Origin: Polytrichum commune
Taxonomy: Eukaryota > Streptophyta > Polytrichopsida > Polytrichales > Polytrichaceae
Reading direction: 5' to 3'
Assembly: GCA_950295325.1 (NCBI GenBank)
Contig: OX485805.1
Location: forward strand, 28,939,501-29,003,500
DNA: 64,000 nt
Of the stretch, positions 1 through 11,900 are shown piece after piece. Each line of letters starts with the position of its first letter. Position 1 is the stretch's first letter. The notes under the pieces are model-generated. The model saw only the letters and a list, made by a program, of their open reading frames with translations. It made no database searches and had not been told where the DNA came from. A program made the position numbers and the translations under genes.

Positions 1-1245
1 CACTTTCTAAGTTTGATGCATCATAAAATACCGTGTTTTGTGATCATCACATGGGGTTTAGAAAAATAGGCTTAAATTTCCATTTATAGCGATTTGTCTT
101 GGATACCAACAGCGGATCACAAACACACAATAATAAGAGTGAATTGTTTGGATCTTGCCCAAGAAAAATCAAAAGAAAACATCATTTTGCTTCCGGCATG
201 AATAGGGACAAAATAATTTGGATCTTGCTAGATTTTGCTACGTGAATAATTTTGATTCCACAAAGTCAAGTACATTTGGATTAATTCAAGTATGGGAGTG
301 TGCTCTCAACCAGTTTACAATGGAACCGGTTCACGAACCAAATCTTGCATTTTTCTCCTCTGCATTTTAAGGCAACATATTTTAAACATGGATTTTAATT
401 TTAATTTTTTTGATCCCTATGTGCAAATGATTCCCAATTGAATTGAAAATTTGCATGACACACAAACGCAACATATTTTAGACATCTACCGTTGGAATTC
501 TTAGTTGGACATGTGTTGGTGGGTGTGGATTCATGTGGAAGGTGTGTAGTTGTGGCACCACTGCCTCAAATTGCAAAGCTTCCCAAAGTATCACAAAAAA
601 TTGGTTTCAAGATTTGTGAGCCGATTTGAGTTGGTGTATTGCCCCTCTTTTGAATGAGGCTAACATTTTGGCATTTGGAGATGATTTGAGTGCAGGTTCG
701 ATCACAAAACCAACCCTAATTTAATTTCTAAATTAATGCCCCTCCAGACCACTATTGCCATTCCTATTATAATCTCTTACATGACGGATCTTCAACAATT
801 GAAATTTGAATTGTGAGTATTCACCTCTAAGCTAGAAGCATCTATACGGTTGCATTTGTCAACAACACTTTAGATCTCCAACTACAATCATTGAAATTGA
901 GGTCACATTTTTTGGGCATAATTGAGGGAAATTGGGCGTGGGAAATAAGGGGTTAAAGGATCATGTAGACCTTCCCAATTTTGTCGACTCTTGACTCTAA
1001 AATGGTGATTCTTCCTAGCACAAAGTTCAACTTCATCATAAGATATGTCGTTTTAGTGTCACTAAAATGGTGATAACATTTTTGATATTTTTTTGTTCAT
1101 CCATTGTTAACTTCAAGCTTTGTCATATACCACTCAAATATAGAGGTCACATAACAAGGAGTGACCACAAAACGCTCGCATACCTTAAGTAGATTCAAAT
1201 TTGTCTCTATAGCTTTCAAATTTACCTACACAAAAGTTAGATAAT

Positions 1246-1995
1246 GATCAACTTGGTTTCAATGAGTGACACTTGCCATCACAAAACTTACCGTTACCAA
1301 ACTTATTCAATTTGAGTTGCGTAAGAATCAACAACGAATCCTCAAAGTTTGAACACATTGGATGACCCATTCATGTTACATAGGATTCCCAAAATGAGTT
1401 ACGCCCTGTAGGTAAACTACGCAACTCGTACCCCAAAGTGGATTCATGAACAAGAGATAAGACTTGCAAGTAGTACCTACCTACAAAAAAACTCATATAT
1501 TGATCACCTTGGTTTCAACGAGTGGCCTTGCCATCACAAAACCCACCGTCACCAAACTTAGTCAATTTGAGTGGCGTAAGAATCAACAATGAATCCTCAA
1601 AGTTTGAACACATTGGATGACCCATTCATGTTACATAGGATCCCCAAAAATGAGTTACGCCCTGTGGGTAAACTACGCAACTTGTACCCCAAAGTGGATT
1701 CATGAACAAGAGATAAGATTTACAAGTAATACCTACCTACAAAAAAACTCATATATTGATCACCTTGGTTTCAACGAGTGGCACTTGCCATCACAAAACC
1801 CACCGTCACCAAACTTAGTCAATTTGAGTGGTGTAAGAATCAACAACGAATCCGCAAAGTTTGAACACATTGGATGACCCATTCATGTTACATAGGATCC
1901 CCAAAATGAGTTACGCCCTACAGGTAAACTACGCAATTCATAGCCCAAAGTGGGTTCATGAATAAGAGAGAAGACTTACAAGTAGTATCTGTTAA
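1246..1995. repeat. Three tandem copies of a ~256-bp unit
   Basis: Copies start near 1,246, 1,502 and 1,758. Each begins with a GATCA-CTTGGTTTCAA-like string and contains 'CCATTCATGTTACATAGGAT'. The third copy is cut short near 1,995. The corresponding place in unit B has two copies. The short reading frame at 1,617-1,877 lies wholly inside the repeat and is not a gene. Confidence 0.9.
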
Positions 1996-2139
1996 GAAGA
2001 GAAATCTACACGGAAGTGAAAGTGGAGCCAAAAGATGGCTACCAAGACCCCAATCTTGATTTCTAACTTACCTTCACACAGACACACCCAAAAAAAGCAA
2101 TTGATTGGTGCCCCCGAGCCCCACTCCCCCTAGTAGGGC

Positions 2140-2495
2140 CTCGGGGGGGGGGGGGGGGGGGTAGTCATTGGTTGGAGTAGCAATATCCGTGCGAACAAAT
2201 GATAGGGTATTTTTAAAACATGAGGGCAAAAAATTATAAATGGACTTAAGAGTAATATAGGGTATCAAAAATGGCACTGGACATCTTTAAAGTACTATAG
2301 GGTAAAAAATAATAGGTAATTTGGAATTATAAGTAATGCAAGCCATTTTTCTATTAACCCAAAGTAGAAATTTACATAATGATAGCATGTGAAAAAAAAA
2401 AGAGAATTGGAAGTAATACCCCCCTATAAAATAGTGGTTGTTCGCACCTATATCCTTAACTTTTTAACACACTGGCCCCCCCCCCCCCCCCCGAG
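2140..2495. mobile_element. hAT-like MITE with oligo-G/C termini
   Basis: The 356-bp insertion is flanked by a perfect 8-bp duplication AGTAGGGC (2,132-2,139 and 2,496-2,503). Its ends are inverted repeats CTCGGG... and ...CCCGAG, made of a 19-G run (2,143-2,161) and a 17-C run (2,476-2,492). Subterminal sequences also pair loosely (GTGCGAACAA on both arms). Unit B lacks it and reads directly from CTAGTAGG into CCTACCAAATTTG near 23,870. It has no coding capacity. An 8-bp duplication points to the hAT superfamily; the assignment rests on that and the inverted ends. Confidence 0.85.
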
Positions 2496-2503
2496 AGTAG
2501 GGC

Positions 2504-4280
2504 TACCAAATTTGATGTTTTTGGTGGTAAGGGGTAATGGGACTCTCCTATTATTTCCATCTAAAATAAGGAAGAGGAATGCTATTTTATTTATTTATGT
2601 CTATTGACACAAGAGGAGAGCATGTGTTTTGGATTTTTAGGAATGCCAAACCATATTTTCTTTTGTGCTATTACACTCTCACTAAAATCACATGAACCTA
2701 CACGAATTAGTACAATTTTAACAATAAGACCGATAACAATTTCATGAGAAACTATATGAGTTGTAGTTTTAATGCTCCTAAAAAAACACATGTGCCCATA
2801 GAAAGGCATCTAGACATCCTTGATCATTGCAAATAAATTATGAAACAACAATCAACGTACTAACTTGAAGGAACAAGTCATGTCAACAAGATTCATGTAG
2901 TAATGTGTATGTCAACATGAGACATCACTACACAAAATTGTTGACATGGCTTGTTTGCATGACATGTGATGATGTGTATGTGAACAAGTCATGTGTTAAG
3001 TTATGTGTCTTGGAGGAGATAAATCATATAAACAAGATTCATGATGTTATTTTGATATATTTGATAGGTTTGGTTTCATGACACATAACAAGGGGACGAT
3101 AGTACAAAAATGTCCCCTATATTTTGGGAGAGAGGGATTTGTCACATACGAAAGTACCTCTCATCCGTCTAACATAAAATTTGGACTTGTCCCCTATAGG
3201 TTTGTGGTTGTGTCATCTCAAATGGCTTGGACTAGACTACTTCAAAGTTTTTTAAACTAATTCCAGTGTCAAATCACCTTAAAAAGATAACCTCCAAGCT
3301 TAATGTTGTTTTGTTGGTTGAATTAGAGTTACACTCATGTGCAATAATTCCCTCTCTCCTATAGATTGGTTGATGATCCATCCCAATTTAAGCTCACTAG
3401 ATTAATTAAGGGTCTTTGACTAGGACTCAAGGATTGATTTGGCTAGAATTAACAATCGTTGGACTCTACTATAGTAAACAATGTTCCCCCTTCCCTATAA
3501 CCTTGTAATGGTGAAGACCCTTGACTCTCATCCAAAGGCCGTACCATGGGTGTTGGGAAATCCATTTTATGTAATCTTGGGCCCTCAAGCATAGTGTGAA
3601 GTGAGAATGAACCATGTTGCATGACTATTACACATTTTGTTGGCGGAAAAAGAGGGGAGGATTTGGTTCAATAGAATAGGTCTCAAATTTTATAAATTTG
3701 AGAAAATTACTTGGTGGTGTTTGTCTGTCCTGGAATATGTTCAGGAATCTGCCTTGCAGTCTGTCTTGAAATCTATCCTAGTGGAAAAAAAAATATTAAA
3801 AATGTCATGGTCTCCTAGAAAATTTGCGTCAAGCCCACCTCTTGGAGGTGGGTCTGACGAAAATTCCTATAGACCATGCATCCTTGTTCACAAGCTGCCA
3901 TGTAGGACTCCACGTAGACTTTTCATCCACAAACTTTCCTTTGGACATTTAGGCCTTCACCTCCTAGTGTGAAATGAGCTTGGACGGTCTCCGCCTCTAC
4001 GACCAATGAGAGCTCTTACATTGCCCGGTCAGGGGCCTTCAGCCTTGTGTGTGAAGTGGCCTGAAGATTGTCTTGGAGTGGCTTGATGCCGACTTGATCA
4101 GGAGCTGGTTGAAGTGATGGAAGTGAAACTAGCTGGAATATTTGATGCTCTGGAGTTCCCATAGCTCTGCGTTCCCAGATCGCCTTAGGTTACCTGGTTC
4201 TAATCAGCTGCAAGTTGTAAGCAGTGGTGCCCCTAATTAAGGGACTCTCATGCATGTCATTCCTTTCTGACTAATCCATA
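2504..4280. other. Intergenic part of unit A; no gene recognised
   Basis: 2,504-3,500 matches 23,872-24,870 in unit B closely. 3,505-4,070 has no counterpart there. 4,081-4,259 resumes the match at 25,568. Short open frames in this stretch (for example 3,637-3,972) show no domain or motif I recognise. Confidence 0.6.
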
Positions 4281-5059
4281 GTCTAACCTTGATAATGTCA
4301 CCCTTGTTAATATAACACCTTGATATTGTCACCTAAAAGTTTGAAACCGATTTTCATAGTGTAAAACTCCCTCGTTATTATCCCTATCACCCTTGGTAAT
4401 GTCACTATTTTTTTCCAAAATCCGTAGTATAAATGTGATAATACCAAGTATGGAGTACATAAACATGGAAGGTGAAGATGATTTTGAGGTGGAATATTCT
4501 ACTGAGGAGCTTGTGCAATTAGTGCAAGATGGCGAACAGGTTCTTGATTCCATGGAAGTAGACCCATTGATTGTTGATAACAGTGATGATGAGTCTAAAG
4601 TAGTGAAGCTAAGCGATGCACAAAAATATGCTAAAGATGTTTTGAATTTTATGGCTAGCCAAGGTTCTCATATTTTCAACACTTTGGACTTGTTAGGAAT
4701 GGAAAAAATCCATGACAAACTCATTAGAATTGGTGTTGCACATTTAACATCAACAAAACAATGTGACATTAGAAGCTTCTTTGTCTCTAGTGAGAGGTAT
4801 TTACCTGATCTCAATGACACATTATGATGTGCTCTTGTTGTTATTCACAATTTTGAATTAGATTTTACATTAAAAAACATTGAAGTATTTGTTATTTTCT
4901 TTTTTACATTGTAATTTTCTTTTTATTTTCTACCTATTTTTTTGATAATATCACATTATGCACAAATCTTCAAAATGTGACATTATCAAATATGTCACAC
5001 CTTGTTTATATCACTCTTTTTGGTGAAACGGATGGTGTGACATTATCAAGGTTAGATTG
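4281..5059. mobile_element. Decayed Tigger/pogo-like transposon
   Basis: A perfect 20-bp terminal inverted repeat is visible: TCTAACCTTGATAATGTCAC at 4,282-4,301 and its reverse complement at 5,037-5,056. Further partial copies of GATAATGTCAC lie inside both ends (around 4,331, 4,395 and 4,978-5,000). The interior encodes the C-terminal end of a DDE transposase. About 780 bp is far shorter than an autonomous pogo element, so it is an internal-deletion derivative. A TA target duplication is possible (4,279-4,280 and 5,060-5,061) but the extreme ends do not pair cleanly. Confidence 0.72.
4450..4827 (+). pseudogene. Tigger/pogo-like transposase, C-terminal fragment
   Basis: The frame encodes about 125 residues from the methionine at 4,450. 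It has an acidic stretch (EGEDDFEVEYSTEELVQLVQ), a DDESKVVKLSDAQKYAKDVLNF helix region, and ends with KQCDIRSFF. That tail resembles the KQT-I--FF sequence closing Tigger/jerky-type (CENP-B-like) transposases. The DNA-binding and catalytic DDE regions are missing, so it cannot transpose. The frame is open upstream to 4,393, but that part overlaps the subterminal repeats. The family call is from recalled resemblance; the inverted repeats around it agree. Confidence 0.6.
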
Positions 5060-5244
5060 TAATGCTCCTAGAAATTCTTCGCAGGCATGTACATCCTCTG
5101 ATGCTTAGGGGGTCGTATGCATGGGATTCAAAATTTTGCATAGATTCTTTGGACTTGCTTTTGGAATGGTGTCCTCGTTGCACTCTTGGCTGATAGTAAG
5201 TTAAGCCATGGTGTTGTCGAGAATCTTTGAGAGTGATCTTTACT

Positions 5245-5804
5245 CACGGGTAGGTCACTTAGTGCATTTTAAAAACGACGTGCGGCATAATATAGAGAGG
5301 ATTAAAATCATTTGAAATAAAAATTATAAAGGAATTCCAAATAATGAAGGGGCCATTAAATGTAGACAATCCCATTATAAGTAAGTTAGTGGACATAAAA
5401 TGTGGGCCATTATTTTTTTGTAAAATTAATATAGGGGCTGAAGATAAGGATCCTAGAAGGTATGTTTAGTATGTTTGCTATGGTCTCCTATGTGTTTTCT
5501 TCATAACTTTGTTTGCAATGATATTACTGTTTGCACCCTTCTTTGTTTCCATGGTTTCCCTTAACACTCGTCAATGCGTTAGGAAGTAGATTAGTTTTTA
5601 TGACTTAAAAGGAATATAGAGTACAAAAGATTGCAGTGACTTGGACAATATAAGTAATGGAAGGGTGCAAACAAATGGGCCATTTTTGAAATTTAAGTAA
5701 TTATAGGGAGGCTTTAATTTAGCCCTTGAAGGTAAATAGCCCCAAAACAAAAAACCCCCAACCGCACGTGGTGCACAAAAATGCCTTAGAGTGACCTACC
5801 CGTG
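5245..5804. mobile_element. hAT-like MITE, 560 bp
   Basis: A perfect 8-bp duplication TCTTTACT lies at 5,237-5,244 and 5,805-5,812. The ends are inverted repeats starting CACGGGTAGGTCACT (15 bp perfect), continuing as an imperfect match for about 45 bp (AGTGCATTTT, then CACGTGCGG on the right arm against GACGTGCGG on the left). No coding sequence. It lies inside a 1.65-kb block (4,260-5,914) missing from unit B. Confidence 0.85.
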
Positions 5805-6021
5805 TCTTTACTTGACCAGTGTACTCTTGTCATCCAGTTATGCAACTTACATTAGGAAGAGAGTCACACAATGTGGAAGCCTCATTAAGGAGATTCTTTC
5901 TTGGGTTGCACATTTACGGAAAATTAGGTCACCAAGGGGGATCGCCAATAAAACTTTCGTTTGTAGAATGCTTGAATTCGGAATGTATTGCGCAATTGTC
6001 TTATATACGTGGCCTTCACAG

Positions 6022-6402
6022 CAGAGCCCAACATTGGGCGCCCATGCCCATGCCCATGCCCATACCCACCCATGCCCATGGGTTTTGGGTGGGCATGGGT
6101 GCAATATTATTGTTCATGGGCGGGCATGGGTGGGCATGGCTGAGCTATTATTGTTCATGGGTGGGCATGGGTGGGGCACAATTACACAATTACACAATAC
6201 ACATTACATAATTTTTGAATACATGGGCGCAATTTGAATAGCATGGGTGGGCATGGGTGGGCACATGTCATGCTATGTGTGGGCATGGGTGGGCATGGGT
6301 GCGCACATGTCATGCTATGGGTGGGCATGGGTGGGCATAGGTCGCTGCTGATGGGCATGGTCTGGGTATGGGTGCAATTAGAAAGGAAAATGTTGGGCTC
6401 TG
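6022..6402. mobile_element. hAT-like MITE carrying a GGGTGGGCAT minisatellite
   Basis: The element is 381 bp and is flanked by a perfect 8-bp duplication CTTCACAG (6,014-6,021 and 6,403-6,410). Its 14-bp perfect inverted ends are CAGAGCCCAACATT / AATGTTGGGCTCTG. The empty site in unit B reads CCTTCACAATATGG at 25,846-25,859. The interior is a low-complexity array: CCCATG repeats at 6,040-6,080, then GGGTGGGCATGG-type repeats to 6,340. The two arms are complementary and could fold. Open frames here (rich in H/P/M or G/W/V) are by-products of the repeat. Confidence 0.9.
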
Positions 6403-6484
6403 CTTCACAGTATGGCTCATATAGCCATGTTGCCATGTCACGTAGAAACATAATTTAGTTCACCAGCTCTTCACAATGCTAGGA

Positions 6485-7114
6485 ATCGAAAGGTTGAGAA
6501 TCAAGGTATACCTAAACTTACCAAAAATGCCAATTTCCATGTAAGATGTAAGGTTCCAATTATGCACCTCATCATAGTAAGAATTTTTTTTTGTTCTTAT
6601 TGTTACTACTTGGATGTACACTTTCTTTGAGCTTCATCTAAAATGGGCTTTTTTACACAGTGGGATTCAAGGTTTAAGAGCGTTGTCATCCAATAAGCAC
6701 AAGCCGGGCAAAAAACAACATGTTGTTAGATCTTTGAAAGTGCTATTAGAAGGTCAAGAGTCAAGATATGCCTAAACTCACCAAAAGGTCGATTCACATT
6801 GGCTTCATAATTTGTTGGTTTTTAAGTGGGGGTTCACTTTGAGCTTCATTTGTAATGTAATGGGCTTTGTTAAGCAACGAGGTTTGAAATTTAAGAGCCT
6901 TGTCATCCAAAGTGCACGAATCATGCAAAAAAAATTGTAACCCACAATCTTTAGAGAATAGTATTAGAAGGCCAAGAATTAGGGTACAACTAAACTCACC
7001 AAAAAGGGACCATTCCTTATCGTTTCAAAATACGTTGTTCTTACTTTGAGGTGCACTTTCTTTGAGCTTCGTTTGTAATGTAATGGGCTTTGTCAAGCAA
7101 TGGGATTTGGGGTT
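6485..7114. repeat. Tandem copies of an S13 exon edge plus upstream sequence
   Basis: Three diverged units start near 6,493, 6,758 and 6,974. Each includes 'GAGCTTC-TTTGTAATGTAATGGGCTTTGT' followed (in the first two) by 'TTTAAGAGC-TTGTCATCCAA', the codons for KSLVIQ just before the conserved core of plastid S13. Unit B has two units (from 25,934 and 26,148). Only the last unit continues into the S13 core, so part of an exon and its upstream flank was multiplied in tandem. Confidence 0.7.
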
Positions 7115-8751
7115 TGTAGTAAGTTTTTGCTATAGCTTAAAAACAACAAAACCCAGGGAACAAAGTCTCCAGGAAGACTGAGATAGTGTCTATAAGGGTT
7201 AATGTCACATTGGATTAAGGTTCACAATAACAACTCAGGTTCATTCTTACTTCATTCCTTCTTTATGCCATTATTCTTCCACTCTTATGGTTCCTTTGTG
7301 CTTCCTCAGTCGTGAGTGATTATGTCCTATCTGTGGGTAAGTTTCTATCACTCTATGTCTTGACCTATTTCAGTCGTGAATTCCATAAACTTGGACTATT
7401 GTCTTTGAGTATCCGGTCAATAGTCATCCAATGGATTTTCATCCGATTGGGGTTAGTATCCTTTGGTTTCCATGAAACAACAATACAAGATCTTCAATTT
7501 GAATTCAATTCATCTCATTCAATGCAATGGATTCATTAATTATCTTATTTGCATTAATCTTCATTTAATAACTTATCTCGTTCATGAACCATCTTCCATT
7601 CCATTTCGGTCTACAATCTCTGCACATTCCAAGATAGAATAAACACATAGGACTATATTCCATATTAGCTTAAAGCTTGGGTTAGCCGAGTATTAATCTT
7701 GTCAATAAAATATGTAACATCATTCACTCATCCCTTGATTCATTATATCAACCTCACGCGGTAATCTCACATGCTTCGCAATGATGAACAGTACATTTCT
7801 CAGCCTACACTTCTATCTCATCAGGGATTAGCCTATCTGTGCTCTCATCATCAGATTACGCTCCCCTAATCCCTAATAAATCCTTTCATCTCTCTCTCTC
7901 TTTTCTTACATGCTGCTCGTTCTCCCCTCTGACTATAGTCTTTCTCGACTCCTTGCAGTAACGCTAAGTCTCAGCTCTGACCTATCTCTCTTCTCTCTCT
8001 CTTCACTTTGCCTCTGATCGGATGTTCTTATCCTTACCGGCTCTCGGTAACACCAATTAGGTAATTCTTCCAACATTACACTCCAGTATCATCTCTCTGA
8101 TAAAGCTCCGATAGACTATAGTCCGTTTATCTCGGCCTCGTTTCGTCTCTCTCTGTTACGATTCGCTCAATTTCTGTTTCTATTTTCTTTCTTGCGGTTA
8201 TAACTTTTTATACTCCGATACGCTTCCACTCTTTCCTGCTTTATTAGACTACTTGCTTCTCATACAATCAGTTTCTTGGACTCTCACTCACACAGTGCTC
8301 CGACTCATCCCTTCAATCTGCTCAATACGCGCATTCACTCCATAACACTCAGTTGCTTTCACTCACTTACACCAACAATGCATCACAGAAATTCCATTTA
8401 ACTACGATTATAGCCTCATAACAATACTTAATCTCCACTCTATCACAGAGTTGGAGTAGTGTCAGTCAATCTGTGGCACTTGGCCGATCCTACACATTCT
8501 TCGCCTGATAGCGACTACTCTAGACTATTGCCTGTAAACACTCGTTGATTATGGCATGCTTTCTTCTCCAGACTATAGTCCTTTATCACCCTTCCTCCCA
8601 GGCGGTTATAACTCCTTCCTGCGGCATTCGGTTGCTCAAACCGTTGTGGAGGTGTTTTCATCTGACTACAGTCCACTGTTTTCATCTATCCTTCAAAAAC
8701 TTAGTTTCAAAAAATCTTAGTTCAGACTATAGCCCAAAAATCTACTCTACA
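7115..8751. mobile_element. Solo LTR, 1,637 bp
   Basis: The insertion begins TGTAG and ends CTACA and is flanked by a perfect 5-bp duplication GGGTT (7,110-7,114 and 8,752-8,756). These are the marks of an LTR-retrotransposon end. No second LTR, gag or pol is present, so this is a solo LTR left by recombination. Unit B lacks it (empty site near 26,284). The interior is pyrimidine-rich and contains repeated GACTATAGTC palindromes. Orientation is not determined. Confidence 0.82.
7394..8734. promoter_or_regulatory. GACTATAGTC palindromes in the solo LTR
   Basis: Exact copies lie at 7,931-7,940, 8,114-8,123 and 8,571-8,580. Variants lie at 7,394-7,403 (GACTATTGTC), 8,664-8,673 (GACTACAGTC) and 8,725-8,734 (GACTATAGCC). 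The motif is a perfect 10-bp palindrome, and its recurrence within one LTR suggests protein-binding sites. No known factor is assigned. Confidence 0.45.
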
Positions 8752-8970
8752 GGGTTTAAGAGCCTTGTCATCCAATGTGCACGAAACAGGTGAGTGGAGA
8801 TACCAAACAATAAGCACATCGAGACATCCATGCAGTATGTGCATGGAGCGGGACAAACAACTGCACAACAAATCTTGTTGAATGTGGGATTGGAAAACAA
8901 AATTACATCCGAGATATCGGAACTAGAGCTTGCTAGGTACATGATTGAGATAGAGTTGGTATGTAGGTAG
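8752..8970 (+). pseudogene. Plastid ribosomal protein S13 exon fragment, copy A
   Basis: The frame reads KSLVIQCARNR, a TGA stop at 8,791-8,793, then VEIPNNKHIETSMQYVHGAG, TTAQQILLNVGLENKITSEI and a YMIEIEL tail, ending at TAG 8,968-8,970. This matches the bacterial-type S13 family as found in plastid S13: the ARVGGVEIPNNKR start, the Y-hG-G-TTA--IL helix-turn and the YMIEG region. S13 sits in the small-subunit head. About eight residues (KIHEELVG in copy B) are deleted, the C-terminal tail is absent, and a solo LTR splits it from its upstream sequence. It is a dead fragment. A mitochondrial S13 origin is less likely but possible. Confidence 0.7.
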
Positions 8971-11900
8971 ATCTTGTGTTTTTCCATATAATCATGCACG
9001 GAATACTGAAAATCAAAAAGTCTATTGAATTTGCTGTATTGAGGTCCTAACTCAGCTTACATATGTTCTTAACCAAAAGAAATCATGTCAATTTTGTCAA
9101 ATTTTGAGTTGGTATTCAACTTAAAACTAGAATTAATGGCATTACATGATTTTGCATACTTGCAATTATCCCTTTTGCTTTTCATTGAAGATTAGGTACA
9201 GGAACTTGTTATGTGTGGGTACGTCCACCAATGCAATTGATGGAATTAGGACAAAAGAAACTAAGTTCGTAGAAATAGAGTTGCATGTACAAACTTGGTA
9301 GCCTACTTTTGAGAGATGATGTACATAAAATTTTGATATATTTAAGAATCGAGACATGAATGAACACCGGACTTCCAAAAGTCTAGGTTTACTTAAATCC
9401 TATTTTTATGTGGAAATAGTTGGGTTTTATGGCCTAAATTATTCTAACATAATCATCAAAATGCCTAGATGTTGGCAAATTTGGTGCATTGGAAAGCTCA
9501 ATCCAAACTCATGAATGAATGGAAATCAAGTTACATTACATGGATTTGTGTGTAGGATATGCTATGTCATGACATGGATGAATGTACATATACAATTTTT
9601 CTTGATTTTCCATAAAAGTTTGTATGGACCGCCTTAGCCCTTTTTGAAATTAGTTATTTATGGGGAAAAGAATGTCCAACATTCTATCAACCTTCGGTAC
9701 AGTTTATGACTGATCTACCTCAAATTTCACCCAGTAGACCACTTTGAGATCCATGATGCTATTTCCAAAGTCAAATCTATTAGAAAGGGGAAACCTCCAA
9801 GCCGCAAGGGTTCTCGACAATTTTCACCTTTAGCTTGGATAGTTGTAAGAAATCGACTTCTTGGGATACACAAAGACCCAAAGGTTTAAGGTATGGTGTG
9901 CCTAAATTGTTGTTTAGTCTTAAATGGACACATGTATATGAGTGGTGTACGATACATTTGTTGAACAAAGATCGGACTACATGTTGAATATTTGTTAATC
10001 AGTCTAGATGCTATAGTCCACATAATCAGAGGGAGAGATCTATATGATCATATTAATAACTTATAGAATCTGCACTTTGACAATGCAAAAGATACTCATA
10101 CGAACTCCGAAAACTATGAGGTAAGTGGCTCCAAACATGATTTTGATATGCTAATCATCTCACACTAACTACATGTTTCTTATCCTACGAGAAGCGGGTG
10201 CAAAGAGAAAAGTGTCCATTGGACTCGCACTCACCCGCTTACCATCGTACCTAATGTCATGCTTTCCAAACTTTGTGAGAAATCAAACCACATGCACGAT
10301 GAGGACCTTACCCTAAAGTCTCCATGTTGCTGAAATTCCATGGTAGAATCTTCATCGAACACGGCCTGAGTCCACTACAAGTACCGAATCTTCTCTATTA
10401 TTCTTGCTAGCAAAGATTAAACTGGAGAAAATAATTGAATCTTCATGGCCACACCTTCTTATTATGTACCTACTGTCTCTCAATTGGACCATCAAGTTGG
10501 CATTAGCCTATCTCATGGAGGCTACAACACTCCACCACTCTAGAGAATTACTTTATTTTGTCTAATTAGTGTGGGTTGCATTAGGAGTTGTACATTGCTA
10601 TAACATTTTACTGAAAGTATCATTTTTTACTTAGATAACATCATTACACTAAATGGAATATTTAGTATTCGATACACTAAATATGAAAGCATACACAAAA
10701 TATCAATAACCTTATGAAAGTAAGTAACATTAAATGTAAACTCAAACACTAAATATCAACTATGATAATATATGGAATTTACATGTTTGAATTTAATGCT
10801 AGCAAGGATATGGAGAAAAAAGGATATAATAAGGGAGGTGGCAAGAGGGAACGTAGCGGAACATTTATTTCTAACATTAATTGTCAAGGAATTGAATTTA
10901 GTGTTGAGCAGGGTAGGGTGGTAACAACACTAAATATAATCAAACACTAAATGTCTTATTTAGTGTAGTTAGTATGCACACCGAAGATTATAATATAACT
11001 TAGTTGCGTAGAAAATGATAATTATGGTACAACATTACAATAACACATAACTGCAAATGGTATCCCACACAAATTAGACAAAATATTGTAACTGGTTTGA
11101 TACCATCCTCATAGTTTCAACCCCATTAGCCTTTTTGGCTTCTCGGACTTCGAAATTCTCTCCACCAAACACGCTTCTAGAATCTTGTCTTGTTGGTTTG
11201 ACATCTACATAAGGCCAAACTTCTGAAAAGTGTAAGTGCATAATCAGTGTGGATAGCCTTTGTGTATCACCTATTCATTAACCTTATGTTCAAAAATTTG
11301 ATGGTGATCACAAGTTGAAGCAAAGGTTTGTCTGGAACATCAAAAGATCAAATTTTGATCATCCTTTCATCCCCCAATTTGCCATCAAATTGGATAAAAA
11401 GAGCAATTGATCTTGTAGAGCTTGCCGGTAAGCATAAGATCATCACCTAATTTTCAGTTGTTTGTTTGTGATAAGCATTTGCATATCACATGTTTGTCAC
11501 GTATTGATTCCACCTACATTTACGACAATTACTCCTTTGTTGTTGGATCTTTGGTTATCAAATTAAAGCTCAGTAGCTTATACTGGAAATTGGTAATGGA
11601 TGCAATGCATAATTTGAAATACAAAATTTGATGAAACACAATGTGATTTACTATGTGCATTTAAACTTAAGGTCGTGCATGACTTTGGATATTTTGATTA
11701 GTACTTGATTAGTTGATTAATTTTACCAACTAACAACTAAAGCATGTGATGCGATCGTGGGCACTTTCAACACCACATATAATTTTGACCATTGCATTGC
11801 AGCATGGATTTTCTCATCTAATTAACAATTGCAAGTCACAAAGACTGATATTTTAAGTTTGAAAATCATAGATGAGATCCGAAAATCATAAGACGTCACA

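Noticed and set aside
5791-6458. Several open frames of 74-148 codons on both strands
   Set aside because: They run through the minisatellite of the hAT-like MITE; the H/P/M or G/W/V composition comes from the repeat.
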